This document shows positions 34,784 to 43,906 of a DNA stretch of 64,000 bases, piece by piece (position 1 is the first letter of the stretch; every line of letters starts with the position of its first letter). The DNA lies in the NCBI GenBank assembly GCA_036502085.1, contig DASXZD010000070.1, positions 12,157-76,156 of the forward strand, read 5' to 3'. Under the pieces are notes generated by a model. That model had not been told where the DNA came from and did no database searches. It saw only the letters and a list, made by a program, of their open reading frames with translations. This stretch comes from PALSA-505 sp036502085 (lineage in GTDB: Bacteria; Actinomycetota; Actinomycetes; Streptosporangiales; Streptosporangiaceae). Position numbers and translations under genes: made by a program.

Positions 34784-35563
34784 TCAGTCGTGGTCCGGCC
34801 CGCTGGCCGCGTCCTCTGCTGGTGCGTCGCCTGCTGGTGCTGCCTCCGCAGGCGCTGCGTCCGCTGGTGCGGCGTCCGCCGGTGCGGCGTCTGCCGGTGC
34901 TGTCTCCGCAGGCGCTGCGTCCGCTGGTGCTGCGTCCGCTGGTGCTGCGTCCGCTGGTGCGGCGTCTGCCGGTGCCTCGTCTGCGGGGGCCGCGGCGGCT
35001 GGCGCCTCGGCCTCCTGGGCGGCCTCAGCCGGGATTGTCTCCCCGGCGGCCTCGCGCTTGACCCGCAGAGCCTCGGCGAGCTGCGCCATCTGGACCGGCA
35101 GCGCCGCGAACGTGCCCGCCGCCTTGGCCTGCGTTGCCTTCATCGCGCCGGCCAGCTTGGCCAGCAGCACCTCGCGCGGCTCAAGATCGGCCAGCTGGGC
35201 GATCTCCTGGGGAGTCAGGGCCTTGCCGTCGAGGACGCCGCCCTTGATCACCAGAAGCGGGTTCGCCTTAGCGAAGTCGCGCAGGCCCTTCGCCGTCTCG
35301 ACCACGTCGCCGGTCACGAATGCGACCGCCGACGGGCCGGTAAGCAGCGAGGAAAGCTCGTTCGTGAGCCCTGCCTGATCAACTGCGATCTTGGTCAGCG
35401 TGTTCTTCACCACGGCAAACGTGGCTGCCTCACCGAGCGACCCGCGCAGATCGCGCAGCTGGGCCACGGTGAGTCCGCGATACTCGGTCAGCACGGCACC
35501 GGCCGAATTCTGGAATCGCTCGGTGAGCTCGGCTACTGCGGCCACCTTGTCCGCCTTCGCCAT
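34784..35563 (-). CDS. rplJ: 50S ribosomal protein L10 with PADA-repeat tail
   Basis: Anchors L7/L12 dimers to the ribosome. Residues 1-185 are a standard L10 (AVLTEYRGLTVAQLRDLRGS, then the L12-binding helix AGAMKATQAKAAGTFAALPV). About 75 more residues consist of near-perfect APADA/APAEA units, so the protein is roughly 259 aa against a usual 170-185. The repeat comes from tandem 15-bp elements. Expression is probably controlled by the leader and attenuator just upstream. Confidence 0.96.
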   Translation of the reverse strand: MAKADKVAAVAELTERFQNSAGAVLTEYRGLTVAQLRDLRGSLGEAATFAVVKNTLTKIAVDQAGLTNELSSLLTGPSAVAFVTGDVVETAKGLRDFAKANPLLVIKGGVLDGKALTPQEIAQLADLEPREVLLAKLAGAMKATQAKAAGTFAALPVQMAQLAEALRVKREAAGETIPAEAAQEAEAPAAAAPADEAPADAAPADAAPADAAPADAAPAETAPADAAPADAAPADAAPAEAAPAGDAPAEDAASGPDHD

Positions 35564-35760
35564 GGGCCTCCTCTCTCACAAATCAGGAAGGCCCGGAGAA
35601 ACACAAACGCCCCGGCGCGGACGCTCCGGGGCGTACCCGCCGGACCCGGAGGGGGCCACGGCAGATCTGCTCGGTTCGCCTACGCGGGCCGCCCGCTCTG
35701 CGGGGCCTTCGGTCACCCGGCACTGCTGCCCGGTGACGACCGACGGTCTTTGGCAGCTCC
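35564..35760 (-). promoter_or_regulatory. Ribosomal protein L10 leader with attenuator
   Basis: The mRNA leader of rplJ carries the features of the L10 leader class: CCAAAGACCGTCGG near the 5' end, then ACCGAAGGCCCCGC and CCCGCGTAGGCGAACC, where L10(L12)4 is known to bind. A terminator-like hairpin and an alternative pairing follow (separate entry). A leader starting about 7 nt after the -10 at 35762-35767 fits the motif positions. The 382 bp between rplJ and rplA are otherwise gene-free. Confidence 0.65.
35601..35651 (-). terminator. Attenuator with competing antiterminator upstream of rplJ
   Basis: A 9-bp stem ACGCCCCGG/CCGGGGCGT (35626-35634 with 35607-35615), followed by TTTGTGTTT, is a good intrinsic terminator 38 nt before rplJ. 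Its 5' arm overlaps CCCGGAG (35624-35630), which can instead pair perfectly with CTCCGGG (35645-35651). The two pairings are mutually exclusive, as in an attenuation switch. Confidence 0.6.
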
Positions 35761-35761
35761 A

Positions 35762-35791
35762 AGAGTACCAAGGGATTCCGGCAACCCATGC
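35762..35791 (-). promoter_or_regulatory. Candidate rplJ promoter
   Basis: A TACTCT -10 (35762-35767) lies in CCTTGGTACTCTTGG, nearly identical to the rpsL promoter core. No good -35 is found at 17-18 bases (CATGGG), so the call rests on the shared core and on its position just ahead of the L10 leader. Confidence 0.4.
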
Positions 35792-35885
35792 CACGGCACC
35801 GTCAGCTCAGCGCATGCTCGCGAAGTCTTTGACGTACCCCCACACGCAAAAGCCTTCATGATCATGGGAAGGGGGCGGACAGCGA

Positions 35886-35918
35886 AGCCCGGTCCCGCCA
35901 CTGTGGCGGGACCGGGCT
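35886..35918 (-). terminator. Terminator after rplA
   Basis: A perfect 15-bp stem (AGCCCGGTCCCGCCA / TGGCGGGACCGGGCT) with a three-base loop begins about 28 bases after the rplA stop. It separates secE-nusG-rplKA from rplJL. Confidence 0.85.
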
Positions 35919-35945
35919 CGGGGTGCGCTTGCGGCTTGGTGCTGG

Positions 35946-36677
35946 CTAGCTGGCGGCGGCTTCGGCCTCTTCGAACTCTTCCACGATGCCGTGGGTCTTG
36001 TTCGGGTCGACGGGGATGCCGGGGGCCATGGTCGTGGTCATCGTGACTCGCTTGACGTAGCGGCCCTTGGCCGCGGCGGGCTTGAGCCTGATCACCTCGT
36101 CCAGCGCGGCCGCGTAGTTCTCGGCCAGCGCCCGGTCGGTGAAGGACGCCTTGCCGATGATGAAGTGCAGGTTGCCGTTCCTGTCCACCCGGAACTCGAT
36201 CTTGCCGCCCTTGATGTCGGTGACGGCCTTGCCCACGTCGGGGGTGACCGTGCCAGTCTTGGGGTTAGGCATCAGGCCGCGGGGGCCGAGCACCCGGCCG
36301 AGCCTGCCCACCTTGCCCATCAGGTCGGGGGTGGCCACCACCGCGTCAAAGTCGAGGAAGCCGCCCTGGATCCGCTCGATCAGGTCGTCCGAGCCGACGA
36401 AGTCCGCGCCGGCCGCCTCCGCCTCCGCGGCCTTGTCGCCGGTGGCGAAGACGAGGACGCGGGCGGTCTTGCCGGTGCCGTTCGGCAGGTTGACGGTGCC
36501 GCGGACCATCTGGTCCGCCTTGCGCGGGTCAACCCCGAGCCGCAGGGCCACCTCGACGGTGGGGTCGAACTTGGTGACGATGGTCTTCTTGCTCAGCGCG
36601 ACGGCCTCGGCCGGCGTGTAGAGCTTGCTCCTGTCGATCTGCTCGGCTGCCTTGCGGTAGCCCTTGCTGCGCTGCAT
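35946..36677 (-). CDS. rplA: 50S ribosomal protein L1
   Basis: L1-stalk protein that moves deacylated tRNA out; a translational repressor of its own operon in model bacteria. The start chosen is ATG 36677 (MQRSKGYRKAAEQIDRSKLY), because GAAGGAGAA lies 6 bases upstream; a GTG/ATG frame extends 11 codons further. Core motifs FVGSDDLIERIQGGFLDFDA and MPNPKTGTVTPDVGKAV are present. Length 243 aa. Confidence 0.96.
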   Translation of the reverse strand: MQRSKGYRKAAEQIDRSKLYTPAEAVALSKKTIVTKFDPTVEVALRLGVDPRKADQMVRGTVNLPNGTGKTARVLVFATGDKAAEAEAAGADFVGSDDLIERIQGGFLDFDAVVATPDLMGKVGRLGRVLGPRGLMPNPKTGTVTPDVGKAVTDIKGGKIEFRVDRNGNLHFIIGKASFTDRALAENYAAALDEVIRLKPAAAKGRYVKRVTMTTTMAPGIPVDPNKTHGIVEEFEEAEAAAS

Positions 36678-36760
36678 TGCGTTCTCCTTCGTGGCGGAGG
36701 CTGTGGTCATCGGGCCGCGCGCGGCCCTGCCACTGCGTCTAGAAAGCCAGGTCTAGAAAC

Positions 36761-37195
36761 TTAGCCCTGGACGGTGATTCCCATCGAGCGTGCCGTGCCT
36801 GCGATGATCAGCTCGGCCGCCTCGATCGTGGTCGCGTTCAGGTCGGTCATCTTGGTCTGCGCGATGTCGCGCACCTGGGCCTTGGTGACCGAGCCGACCT
36901 TGGTCTTGTGCGGCTCGGCGCTGCCCTTCTCCACGCCGGCCGCCTTCTTGATCAGTTCCGCGGCGGGCGGCGTCTTGGTGATGAACGTGAAGCTGCGGTC
37001 TTCGTAGATTGTGATCTCCGCGGGCACGATGTTCCCGCGCTGGGACTCCGTAGCTGCGTTGTACATCTTGCAGAAGTCCATGATGTTGACGCCGTGCGGC
37101 CCGAGCGCGGTGCCGACGGGCGGGGCCGGAGTGGCCGCGCCCGCCTGCAGCTGCACCTTCACAACCGCGGCGACCTTCTTCTTCCTCGGCGGCAT
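36761..37195 (-). CDS. rplK: 50S ribosomal protein L11
   Basis: GTPase-centre protein and sensor for stringent response. The 144-residue sequence has AAVVKVQLQAGAATPAPPVG near the start, with the two prolines in the thiostrepton-binding helix present, and the rRNA-binding C-terminal domain (VGSVTKAQVRDIAQTKMTDL). It lies between nusG and rplA. Confidence 0.97.
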   Translation of the reverse strand: MPPRKKKVAAVVKVQLQAGAATPAPPVGTALGPHGVNIMDFCKMYNAATESQRGNIVPAEITIYEDRSFTFITKTPPAAELIKKAAGVEKGSAEPHKTKVGSVTKAQVRDIAQTKMTDLNATTIEAAELIIAGTARSMGITVQG

Positions 37196-37241
37196 GTCTT
37201 GCGATCCTTATCTCGGTGTTTCGTTGGGGTCGGGCGGCTCG

Positions 37242-38201
37242 TCAGATCTTCGTGACCTGATCGAAGGAGAGCTCGACCGGTGTCTCCCGGCCGAAGATCG
37301 ATACGAGCACCTTGAGCTTCTGGGTGTCGGGGTTGATCTCGTTCACGGTGGCCGGGAGGGTGGCGAACGGGCCGTCCATTACGGTCACCGACTCGCCGGT
37401 CTCGAACTCGACGACGGTGCGCTTGGCCTCCGCCTCCCTGACCTGCTCCTCCGGCTCGGGGGCGAGCAGCTTGGCGACCTCTTCCAGGCTGAGCGGCGAC
37501 GGCCTGCTGGACAGCCCGACGAAGCCGGTTACCCCCGGCGTGTTGCGCACCGCGGCCCAGGACTGGTCGGTGAGGTCCATCCGGACCAGGATGTAGCCGG
37601 GCAGCACCTTCTCCGACACCTGCTGGCGCTTGCCGCCCTTGATCTCGGTGACCTGATGGACCGGCACCTCGATCTGGAAGATGTAGTCCTCCATGTTGAG
37701 CGACTGGGTCCGGCTCTCCAGGTTGGCCTTGACCCGGTTCTCGTACCCGGCGTAAGAGTGCACCACGTACCAGTCGCCGGGCATCATCCGCAGCTGGCGG
37801 CCGAACTCGGCGGCCGGATCGACAGCCTGAGCCGCCTCGCCCTCGGCGTCCCCCGCCTCCCCCTCGGCATCACCGGCCGCGTCCGCGGGCTCGGCCTCAT
37901 CCGAATCCGACTCAGCCTCAGTCTCAGCCGCCGGGTCAGCCGACTCGGCCGGCTCGGTCTCTTCTGTCTGGGCCTCTTCTGTCTGGGCCTCTTCTGTCTG
38001 GGCGTGCTCGGACGCGACGGCATCGCCCGCGGCCGCATCGTCGGCATCCCCCGCCGAGTCCGCCTCGCCGGCGGCCAGGCCGTCCTCCGCCAGGCCGTCC
38101 TCAGGAAGAGCCTCCTCGGCTGGGCTGGCAGCAGGCAGGCTGCCCTCAGCCGGGTCGGCCTCGTCGGCCTGCGCCTCGATGGCGTCGCTTTGTTCGGACA
38201 C
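37242..38201 (-). CDS. nusG: Transcription elongation/antitermination factor NusG with acidic N-terminal extension
   Basis: Couples RNA polymerase to ribosomes or Rho. The conserved part starts at GDWYVVHSYAGYENRVKANL (NGN domain) and ends with the KOW domain (VTVMDGPFATLPATVNEINP). About 140 residues of Glu/Asp/Ala-rich low complexity precede it, including repeated TEEAQ units and GDAEGEA repeats. Start taken as GTG 38201, with an AAAGAG upstream. Acidic N-terminal regions are seen in other actinobacterial NusG, but this one is long. Confidence 0.94.
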   Translation of the reverse strand: MSEQSDAIEAQADEADPAEGSLPAASPAEEALPEDGLAEDGLAAGEADSAGDADDAAAGDAVASEHAQTEEAQTEEAQTEETEPAESADPAAETEAESDSDEAEPADAAGDAEGEAGDAEGEAAQAVDPAAEFGRQLRMMPGDWYVVHSYAGYENRVKANLESRTQSLNMEDYIFQIEVPVHQVTEIKGGKRQQVSEKVLPGYILVRMDLTDQSWAAVRNTPGVTGFVGLSSRPSPLSLEEVAKLLAPEPEEQVREAEAKRTVVEFETGESVTVMDGPFATLPATVNEINPDTQKLKVLVSIFGRETPVELSFDQVTKI

Positions 38202-38361
38202 GGTAGCTCTTTCTCTTCGCTCTCTTTCCCGGCCACCGCGAGCCGCGGCCGCCAGGCGCCTCCCCGTCACGCTGCTGCGATCATGCTGCCACGATGGGCC
38301 GACGGAATTCCCCGGCTGCGCCGCAAGCAGGTATCGCGAACAGGCTGAGCCGGAAGCAATC

Positions 38362-38613
38362 TCAGCCGAAAATCGCCAGCACTAGCTTGCCCAGCAGGGT
38401 GTCGAGGCCGGTCACGAAGGCCACCATGACCACTATGAACACGAGCGCGACCGTGGTGTAGGTGGTCATTTCATGACGGGTGGGCCAGATCACCTTGCGC
38501 AATTCGGCGGCGACCTGCCGGACGAACACCGCAGGGGTCGTCCTACCACCCCTGGCCGGACGACCAGGCTTGGCCGGTTTCTCTGCGGCCTGGCCGCGGG
38601 TCTGTGTCGCCAT
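38362..38613 (-). CDS. secE: Preprotein translocase subunit SecE
   Basis: Single-helix stabiliser of SecY. The 83-residue protein has a basic N-terminal part, the amphipathic helix FVRQVAAELRKVIWPTRHEM, with the invariant WPTR motif, and one membrane helix (YTTVALVFIVVMVAFVTGLD). It lies between tRNA-Trp and nusG, the usual place. Confidence 0.96.
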   Translation of the reverse strand: MATQTRGQAAEKPAKPGRPARGGRTTPAVFVRQVAAELRKVIWPTRHEMTTYTTVALVFIVVMVAFVTGLDTLLGKLVLAIFG

Positions 38614-38698
38614 TACCTCACCTGAGCTGCGCTGAAGGATTCACTGGGTGATCCCGCGGTGGGCACGGGAGCCGCGAACGGCCCACGAACCGCACTCG

Positions 38699-38772
38699 CA
38701 GGGCAGGAGGGACTCGAACCCCCAACCGCCGGTTTTGGAGACCGGAACTCTAGCCAATTGAGCTACTGCCCT
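38699..38772 (-). tRNA. tRNA-Trp (CCA anticodon)
   Basis: The minus strand folds as a cloverleaf: acceptor AGGGCAG/CTGCCCT, D-arm GCTC-AATTGGCTA-GAGT, anticodon stem CCGGT-CTCCAAA-ACCGG and T-arm GGGGG-TTCGAGT-CCCTC. The anticodon CCA specifies tryptophan. No CCA end is encoded. The location just upstream of secE is conserved in actinobacteria. Confidence 0.95.
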
Positions 38773-38984
38773 CTGCTTGTCCACAACACTTGCTTCACAA
38801 ACACGTCACCGTGCTAGTTCAACATGACTGCTTCACATCACAACCGCTTCACCATGCTGGCACCTGCCCTAGGGGCATGCGCCGACAATGCGGCATACAC
38901 CGCCAGCCCAGAAGTCTACGTCGCCAGCCCCCTTCCGTCGAACCGTGGGCGCCTCACCACTCGGGGGATGCCACCATAGACAGC

Positions 38985-40199
38985 ATGCCCATGTCACATC
39001 CTCGCATCTCGGCGCGTGTCTCAGCGATCACCGAGTCGGCCACACTGGCCGTAGACGCCAAAGCCAAGGCGCTCAGGGCCGAAGGCAAGCCGATCATCGG
39101 ATACGGCGCAGGCCAGCCCGACTTCCCGACGCCTGACTACATCGTCGAGGCCGCCGCCCAGGCCTGCCGCGACCCGAAGAACCATAAGTACACGCCCACC
39201 GGCGGGCTGCCCGAGTTGCGCGAGGCGATCGCGGTCAAGACCGCGCGTGACTCCGGCTACCAGGTGCAGGCCGGCCAGGTGCTAGTCACCAACGGCGGCA
39301 AGCACGCCGTCTACGAGGCGTTCGCCACCCTGATCGATCCCGGCGACGAGGTGCTCGTGCCCACGCCGTACTGGACGACCTACCCCGAGTCGATCGCGCT
39401 GGCCGGCGGCGTTCCCGTTCCCGTCCTCACCGACGAGCGATCCGGCTACCTGGTGTCGGTGGCCGACCTGCAGGCCGCCCGCACCGAGCGCACGAAGGTG
39501 TTGCTGTTCGTGTCGCCGTCCAACCCGACGGGGGCGGTGTACCCGCCCGGCCAGGTCGCGGAGATCGGCCGCTGGGCCGCGAGCAACGGCCTGTGGGTGA
39601 TCACCGACGAGATCTACGAGCACCTGGTGTACGGCGACGCGCGGTTCGTCTCCATGCCGGTGGCGGCGCCCGAGATCACGGATCGCTGCGTGGTGCTGAA
39701 CGGCGTGGCCAAGACGTACGCGATGACCGGCTGGCGGGTGGGCTGGATGATCGGCCCGGCCGACGTAATCAAGGCGGCGGCGAACCTGCAGTCGCACGTG
39801 ACGTCGAACGTCTGCAACGTGGCCCAGCAGGCGGCGCTGACCGCGGTGAGCGGCGACCTGTCCGCGGTGGCGGCGATGCGCGAGGCGTTCGGCCGGCGCA
39901 AGGCCACGATGACCAAGATGCTGAACGAGATTCCCGGCGTGTTCTGCCCCGAGCCCGAGGGTGCCTTCTACTGCTACCCGTCGGTGAAGGGCCTGCTCGG
40001 CGTCGAGATCGCCGGGCGGGTGGCGAACACCTCCGCCGAGCTGGCCGGCCTGCTCCTCGATGAGGCGGAGGTAGCGGTGGTGCCGGGCGAGGCGTTCGGC
40101 ACGCAAGGCTACTTCCGGCTCTCCTGCGCGCTCGGCGACGCCGACCTGGAGGAAGGGCTCACCCGGGTGGCCAGCCTGGTCGGCCAGGCCGGCCGCTAG
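38985..40199 (+). CDS. Class I/II pyridoxal-phosphate aminotransferase (aspartate aminotransferase type)
   Basis: Fold-type I aminotransferase of about 404 residues. It begins SHPRISARVSAITESATLAV and has GYGAGQPDFPTPDYIV, the SPSNPTGAVY loop and the PLP lysine in NGVAKTYAMTGWRVGW. The C-terminal FRLSCALGDADLEEGL carries the substrate-carboxylate arginine. These are features of the aspartate/aromatic 1-beta group, but substrate cannot be fixed by sequence alone. ATG 38985 chosen; ATG 38991 is possible. The ~210 bp between the tRNA and this gene show no clear promoter. Confidence 0.92.
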   Translation: MPMSHPRISARVSAITESATLAVDAKAKALRAEGKPIIGYGAGQPDFPTPDYIVEAAAQACRDPKNHKYTPTGGLPELREAIAVKTARDSGYQVQAGQVLVTNGGKHAVYEAFATLIDPGDEVLVPTPYWTTYPESIALAGGVPVPVLTDERSGYLVSVADLQAARTERTKVLLFVSPSNPTGAVYPPGQVAEIGRWAASNGLWVITDEIYEHLVYGDARFVSMPVAAPEITDRCVVLNGVAKTYAMTGWRVGWMIGPADVIKAAANLQSHVTSNVCNVAQQAALTAVSGDLSAVAAMREAFGRRKATMTKMLNEIPGVFCPEPEGAFYCYPSVKGLLGVEIAGRVANTSAELAGLLLDEAEVAVVPGEAFGTQGYFRLSCALGDADLEEGLTRVASLVGQAGR

Positions 40200-40259
40200 G
40201 CACCGGCCGGATCAACGGCTAAGCACGCGGCGGAGCGGCCGGCACGGCACACTGGGCCG

Positions 40260-41276
40260 GTGGCCCGGCCGCTCCGCTTGCTCCCCAAGGCGCACCTGCA
40301 CCTGCACCTGACCGGCGCGATGCGGCACGCCACGCTGATGGAGCTGGCCGCCGCGCATCGCGTCCACCTGCCCGCCGGTCTGGCCGGCGACTGGCCGCTG
40401 CGGCTAACCGAGGCCAGCGACGCACGAGGCTGGTTCCGGTTCCAGCGGCTGTACGACATCGCCCGGTCGGTGCTGCGCGGCGAGGACGACGTCCGCAGGC
40501 TGCTGCGCGAGACCGCGGAGGACGAGGCGGCCGACGGCTCGGGCTGGCTGGAGATCCAGGTGGACCCATCGGGTTACGCCGGCCGGTTCGGCGGCCTTAC
40601 GCCCGCCGTGGAGCTGGTGCTTGACGCGGCGGCCCAGGCTACCGTCGCGACCGGGGTCGGCATCGGCGTGATCATCGCGGCCAACCGGACCAAGCACCCG
40701 CTGGAGGCCCGCACGCTCGCTCGGCTGGCCGCGCAGTACGCCGGGCGCGGGGTGATCGGGTTCGGGCTGAGCAACGACGAACGGCGCGGCGAGGCGGCCG
40801 GGTTCGGGCCGGCCTTCCGCATAGCGGCCAGGGCCGGCCTGCTGTCCGTCCCGCACGGCGGCGAGCTGCTCGGCCCGGCCAGCGTCCGGGCCTGCCTGGA
40901 CGAGCTGCACGCGGACCGGATCGGGCACGGCATCGCCGCGGCCGACGATCCCGCGCTGGAGCGGCGGCTCGCGGCCGGCTCGGTCACGCTCGAGGTCTGT
41001 CCCTCGTCCAACGTGGCGCTCGGCGTCTTCGCCAAGCCCGCCGACGTCCCGCTGCTGCGGCTGCTCGAGGCGGGCGTGCCGGTCGCGCTGGGCGCCGATG
41101 ACCCGCTGCTGTTCGGGTCCAGGCTCACCGCGCAGTACGACCTGGCCAGGAACGCGCTCGGCCTCGGCGATGGCCAGCTGGCCGAGCTGGCCCGGATGTC
41201 GGTACGCGGCTCGGTGGCGCCCGACGCGGTCCGCGCCCGGCTGCTGGCCGGGATAGACGCCTGGCTGGCCGGCTAG
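40260..41276 (+). CDS. Adenosine deaminase family protein
   Basis: Metal-dependent hydrolase that would convert adenosine to inosine. It has the zinc HxH (KAHLHLHLTGAM), the third His in PHGGE, DRIGHGI, and a metal Asp in LGADDPLLFGS. The GADDP reading in place of the common NTDDP, and PHGG in place of AHAGE, suggest a diverged subgroup that may use other nucleosides. GTG start at 40260. It converges on murB with a gap of 3 bp. Confidence 0.88.
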   Translation: MARPLRLLPKAHLHLHLTGAMRHATLMELAAAHRVHLPAGLAGDWPLRLTEASDARGWFRFQRLYDIARSVLRGEDDVRRLLRETAEDEAADGSGWLEIQVDPSGYAGRFGGLTPAVELVLDAAAQATVATGVGIGVIIAANRTKHPLEARTLARLAAQYAGRGVIGFGLSNDERRGEAAGFGPAFRIAARAGLLSVPHGGELLGPASVRACLDELHADRIGHGIAAADDPALERRLAAGSVTLEVCPSSNVALGVFAKPADVPLLRLLEAGVPVALGADDPLLFGSRLTAQYDLARNALGLGDGQLAELARMSVRGSVAPDAVRARLLAGIDAWLAG

Positions 41277-41279
41277 CGG

Positions 41280-42422
<1,143 letters not shown>

Positions 42423-42438
42423 CTCGCCCGCGGGCTCC

Positions 42439-42879
42439 TCAGCCTGCCGACGGACGGCGGATCCGGGCGCCGAACAGATCCCGCAGGCTCACCACGCCGA
42501 GCACCCTGCGGCCCTCGACCACAGGAAGGTGCCGGAAGCCGTGCAGCAGCATCAGCTGCGCGGCGTCCTCGGCGGCGGTGTCCGGGCCGGCCGACTGCGG
42601 ATCGGAGGTCATCCAGGCCGACACCGGGGATCGCAGCAGATCCTCGGCGGAGGCGGCGGCGCGCAGCACGTCCCGCTCGGTCAGGATGCCGGCCAGGAAC
42701 GACCCCTGCATGACGACGGCGGACCCGACCCTGGCCCGCACCATGCCGGCCGCGGCCTCGGTCACCGAGGTCTCCGGCGTGGTGCTGAACACGGTCGCGT
42801 TCATCAGATCCCGCAGCACGGCGGCCGGCCCCGGCCCGCCAGGCGCCCGCCCGTGCCGTGCTGGCTCGCGGTGAACCAC
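42439..42879 (-). CDS. CBS-domain pair protein
   Basis: Two tandem CBS domains (about LRDLMNATVFSTTPETSVTE to LTERDVLRAA, then VSAWMTSDPQSAGPDTAAED to VLGVVSLRDLFG) form a Bateman module that senses adenosine nucleotides in other proteins. There is no attached enzymatic domain. The frame is open to GTG 42921, which would overlap the upstream gene by 38 bp; GTG 42879, four bases after that gene's stop, is preferred. Function is probably regulatory. Confidence 0.8.
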   Translation of the reverse strand: MVHREPARHGRAPGGPGPAAVLRDLMNATVFSTTPETSVTEAAAGMVRARVGSAVVMQGSFLAGILTERDVLRAAASAEDLLRSPVSAWMTSDPQSAGPDTAAEDAAQLMLLHGFRHLPVVEGRRVLGVVSLRDLFGARIRRPSAG

Positions 42880-42883
42880 GCCG

Positions 42884-43126
42884 TCAGCCACTCTCGCCGA
42901 CCTCGTCAAGCTCATGGTCACGATGCGGCTGTGCGGGCACCGAAAGCTCCTCGGACAGCATCCGCCACAGCGAGCCGGCCCACGCGGAGACGTGCGGCCA
43001 CCTCTTCCAGAACACCTGCAGCGTGATCTCGTCGAACTGTGCGTGCGCTTGGTCGGCGGTCATGGCGTTCGCGATTTCCTCGAGCTGGTGGATTGCTTCG
43101 AGGAACTGTTCAGCGGAGTCGTCCAT
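42884..43126 (-). CDS. Small protein of unknown function, 80 aa
   Basis: A perfect GGAGGTGA five bases before ATG 43126 supports translation. The product is acidic and helical (EQFLEAIHQLEEIANAMTAD), with a Trp-rich centre (VFWKRWPHVSAWAGSLWRML). I do not recognise a family. It is just upstream of the CBS gene, probably in the same transcript. Confidence 0.75.
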   Translation of the reverse strand: MDDSAEQFLEAIHQLEEIANAMTADQAHAQFDEITLQVFWKRWPHVSAWAGSLWRMLSEELSVPAQPHRDHELDEVGESG

Positions 43127-43242
43127 GCAATCACCTCCGGGCGAGTCTAAGCCAGCTCAGCGGGCCGGCGCGAGCATCGGCAGTTGCCGCCGGTTAGCAG
43201 TCTGGCCTCCGCGGCGGCCGGCATACGGTACAACAGTTACTC

Positions 43243-43887
43243 ATGGAGAGCTTTCTCGTCCACGCAGGCTACGGCGCGCTCATTCTGTTCGCCTTCATCG
43301 AGGCCGCCTGCATCCCGATCCCGTCGGAGATCACCTTCGGCTTCGCCGGCGTACTCGCCTACCAGGGACATCTCAACCTGGCCCTGGTCATCATCCTGGG
43401 CACGCTCGCCGAGCTGGCCGGGTCCTACGTCTCCTACGCCGTAGGGCGGATGGGCGGACGGCCGCTGGTCGAGAAGCTCGGGCGCTACCTCCTGATCACC
43501 CGCGCCGACCTGGACCGGGCCGAGCGGTTCGCCACCGGCAAGGGCTCCTGGGCGGTCCCGGTCGGCCGGGCGCTGCCGTTCGTGCGCACGTTCATGTCGC
43601 TGGTGGCCGGCTTCATCGACTTCCCCGCCGTGCGGTTCGGGCTGCTGAGCCTGCTCGGCACGGCCGTCTACTCCACCGCGATCGCCAGCATCGGCTACGG
43701 CGTGGGCAGCACCTGGAACAGCATCGAGCACAAGATCGCCGACGCCAGCTACGTGATCGCGATCGTGGTCGTACTGGCCATCGTGGCCTTCTTCGTGCAC
43801 CGGCTGCGCGAGGTGCGCCGGGAGGCCAGGGAAGGCGAGCAGGGCGGGCCGGCGCACCGGCGGCGGTCTGGGACCCCGCTGGTCTGA
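43243..43887 (+). CDS. DedA family membrane protein
   Basis: Membrane protein of the DedA/SNARE-associated superfamily, whose better-studied members flip polyprenyl-phosphate or phospholipids. Features include the re-entrant region EAACIPIPSEITFGFAGVLA, the FVRTFMSLVAGFIDFP motif with the conserved R, and four or five hydrophobic segments. Length 214 aa is normal. The start lacks a clear ribosome-binding site. It converges on the next gene with 20 bp between. Confidence 0.9.
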   Translation: MESFLVHAGYGALILFAFIEAACIPIPSEITFGFAGVLAYQGHLNLALVIILGTLAELAGSYVSYAVGRMGGRPLVEKLGRYLLITRADLDRAERFATGKGSWAVPVGRALPFVRTFMSLVAGFIDFPAVRFGLLSLLGTAVYSTAIASIGYGVGSTWNSIEHKIADASYVIAIVVVLAIVAFFVHRLREVRREAREGEQGGPAHRRRSGTPLV

Positions 43888-43906
43888 ATGCCGCGGCGCC
43901 GCGCCG

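Noticed and set aside
38773..38984. Promoter for tRNA-Trp or the aminotransferase
   Set aside because: TTGAAC is present, but no acceptable -10 at the right distance; too weak to list.
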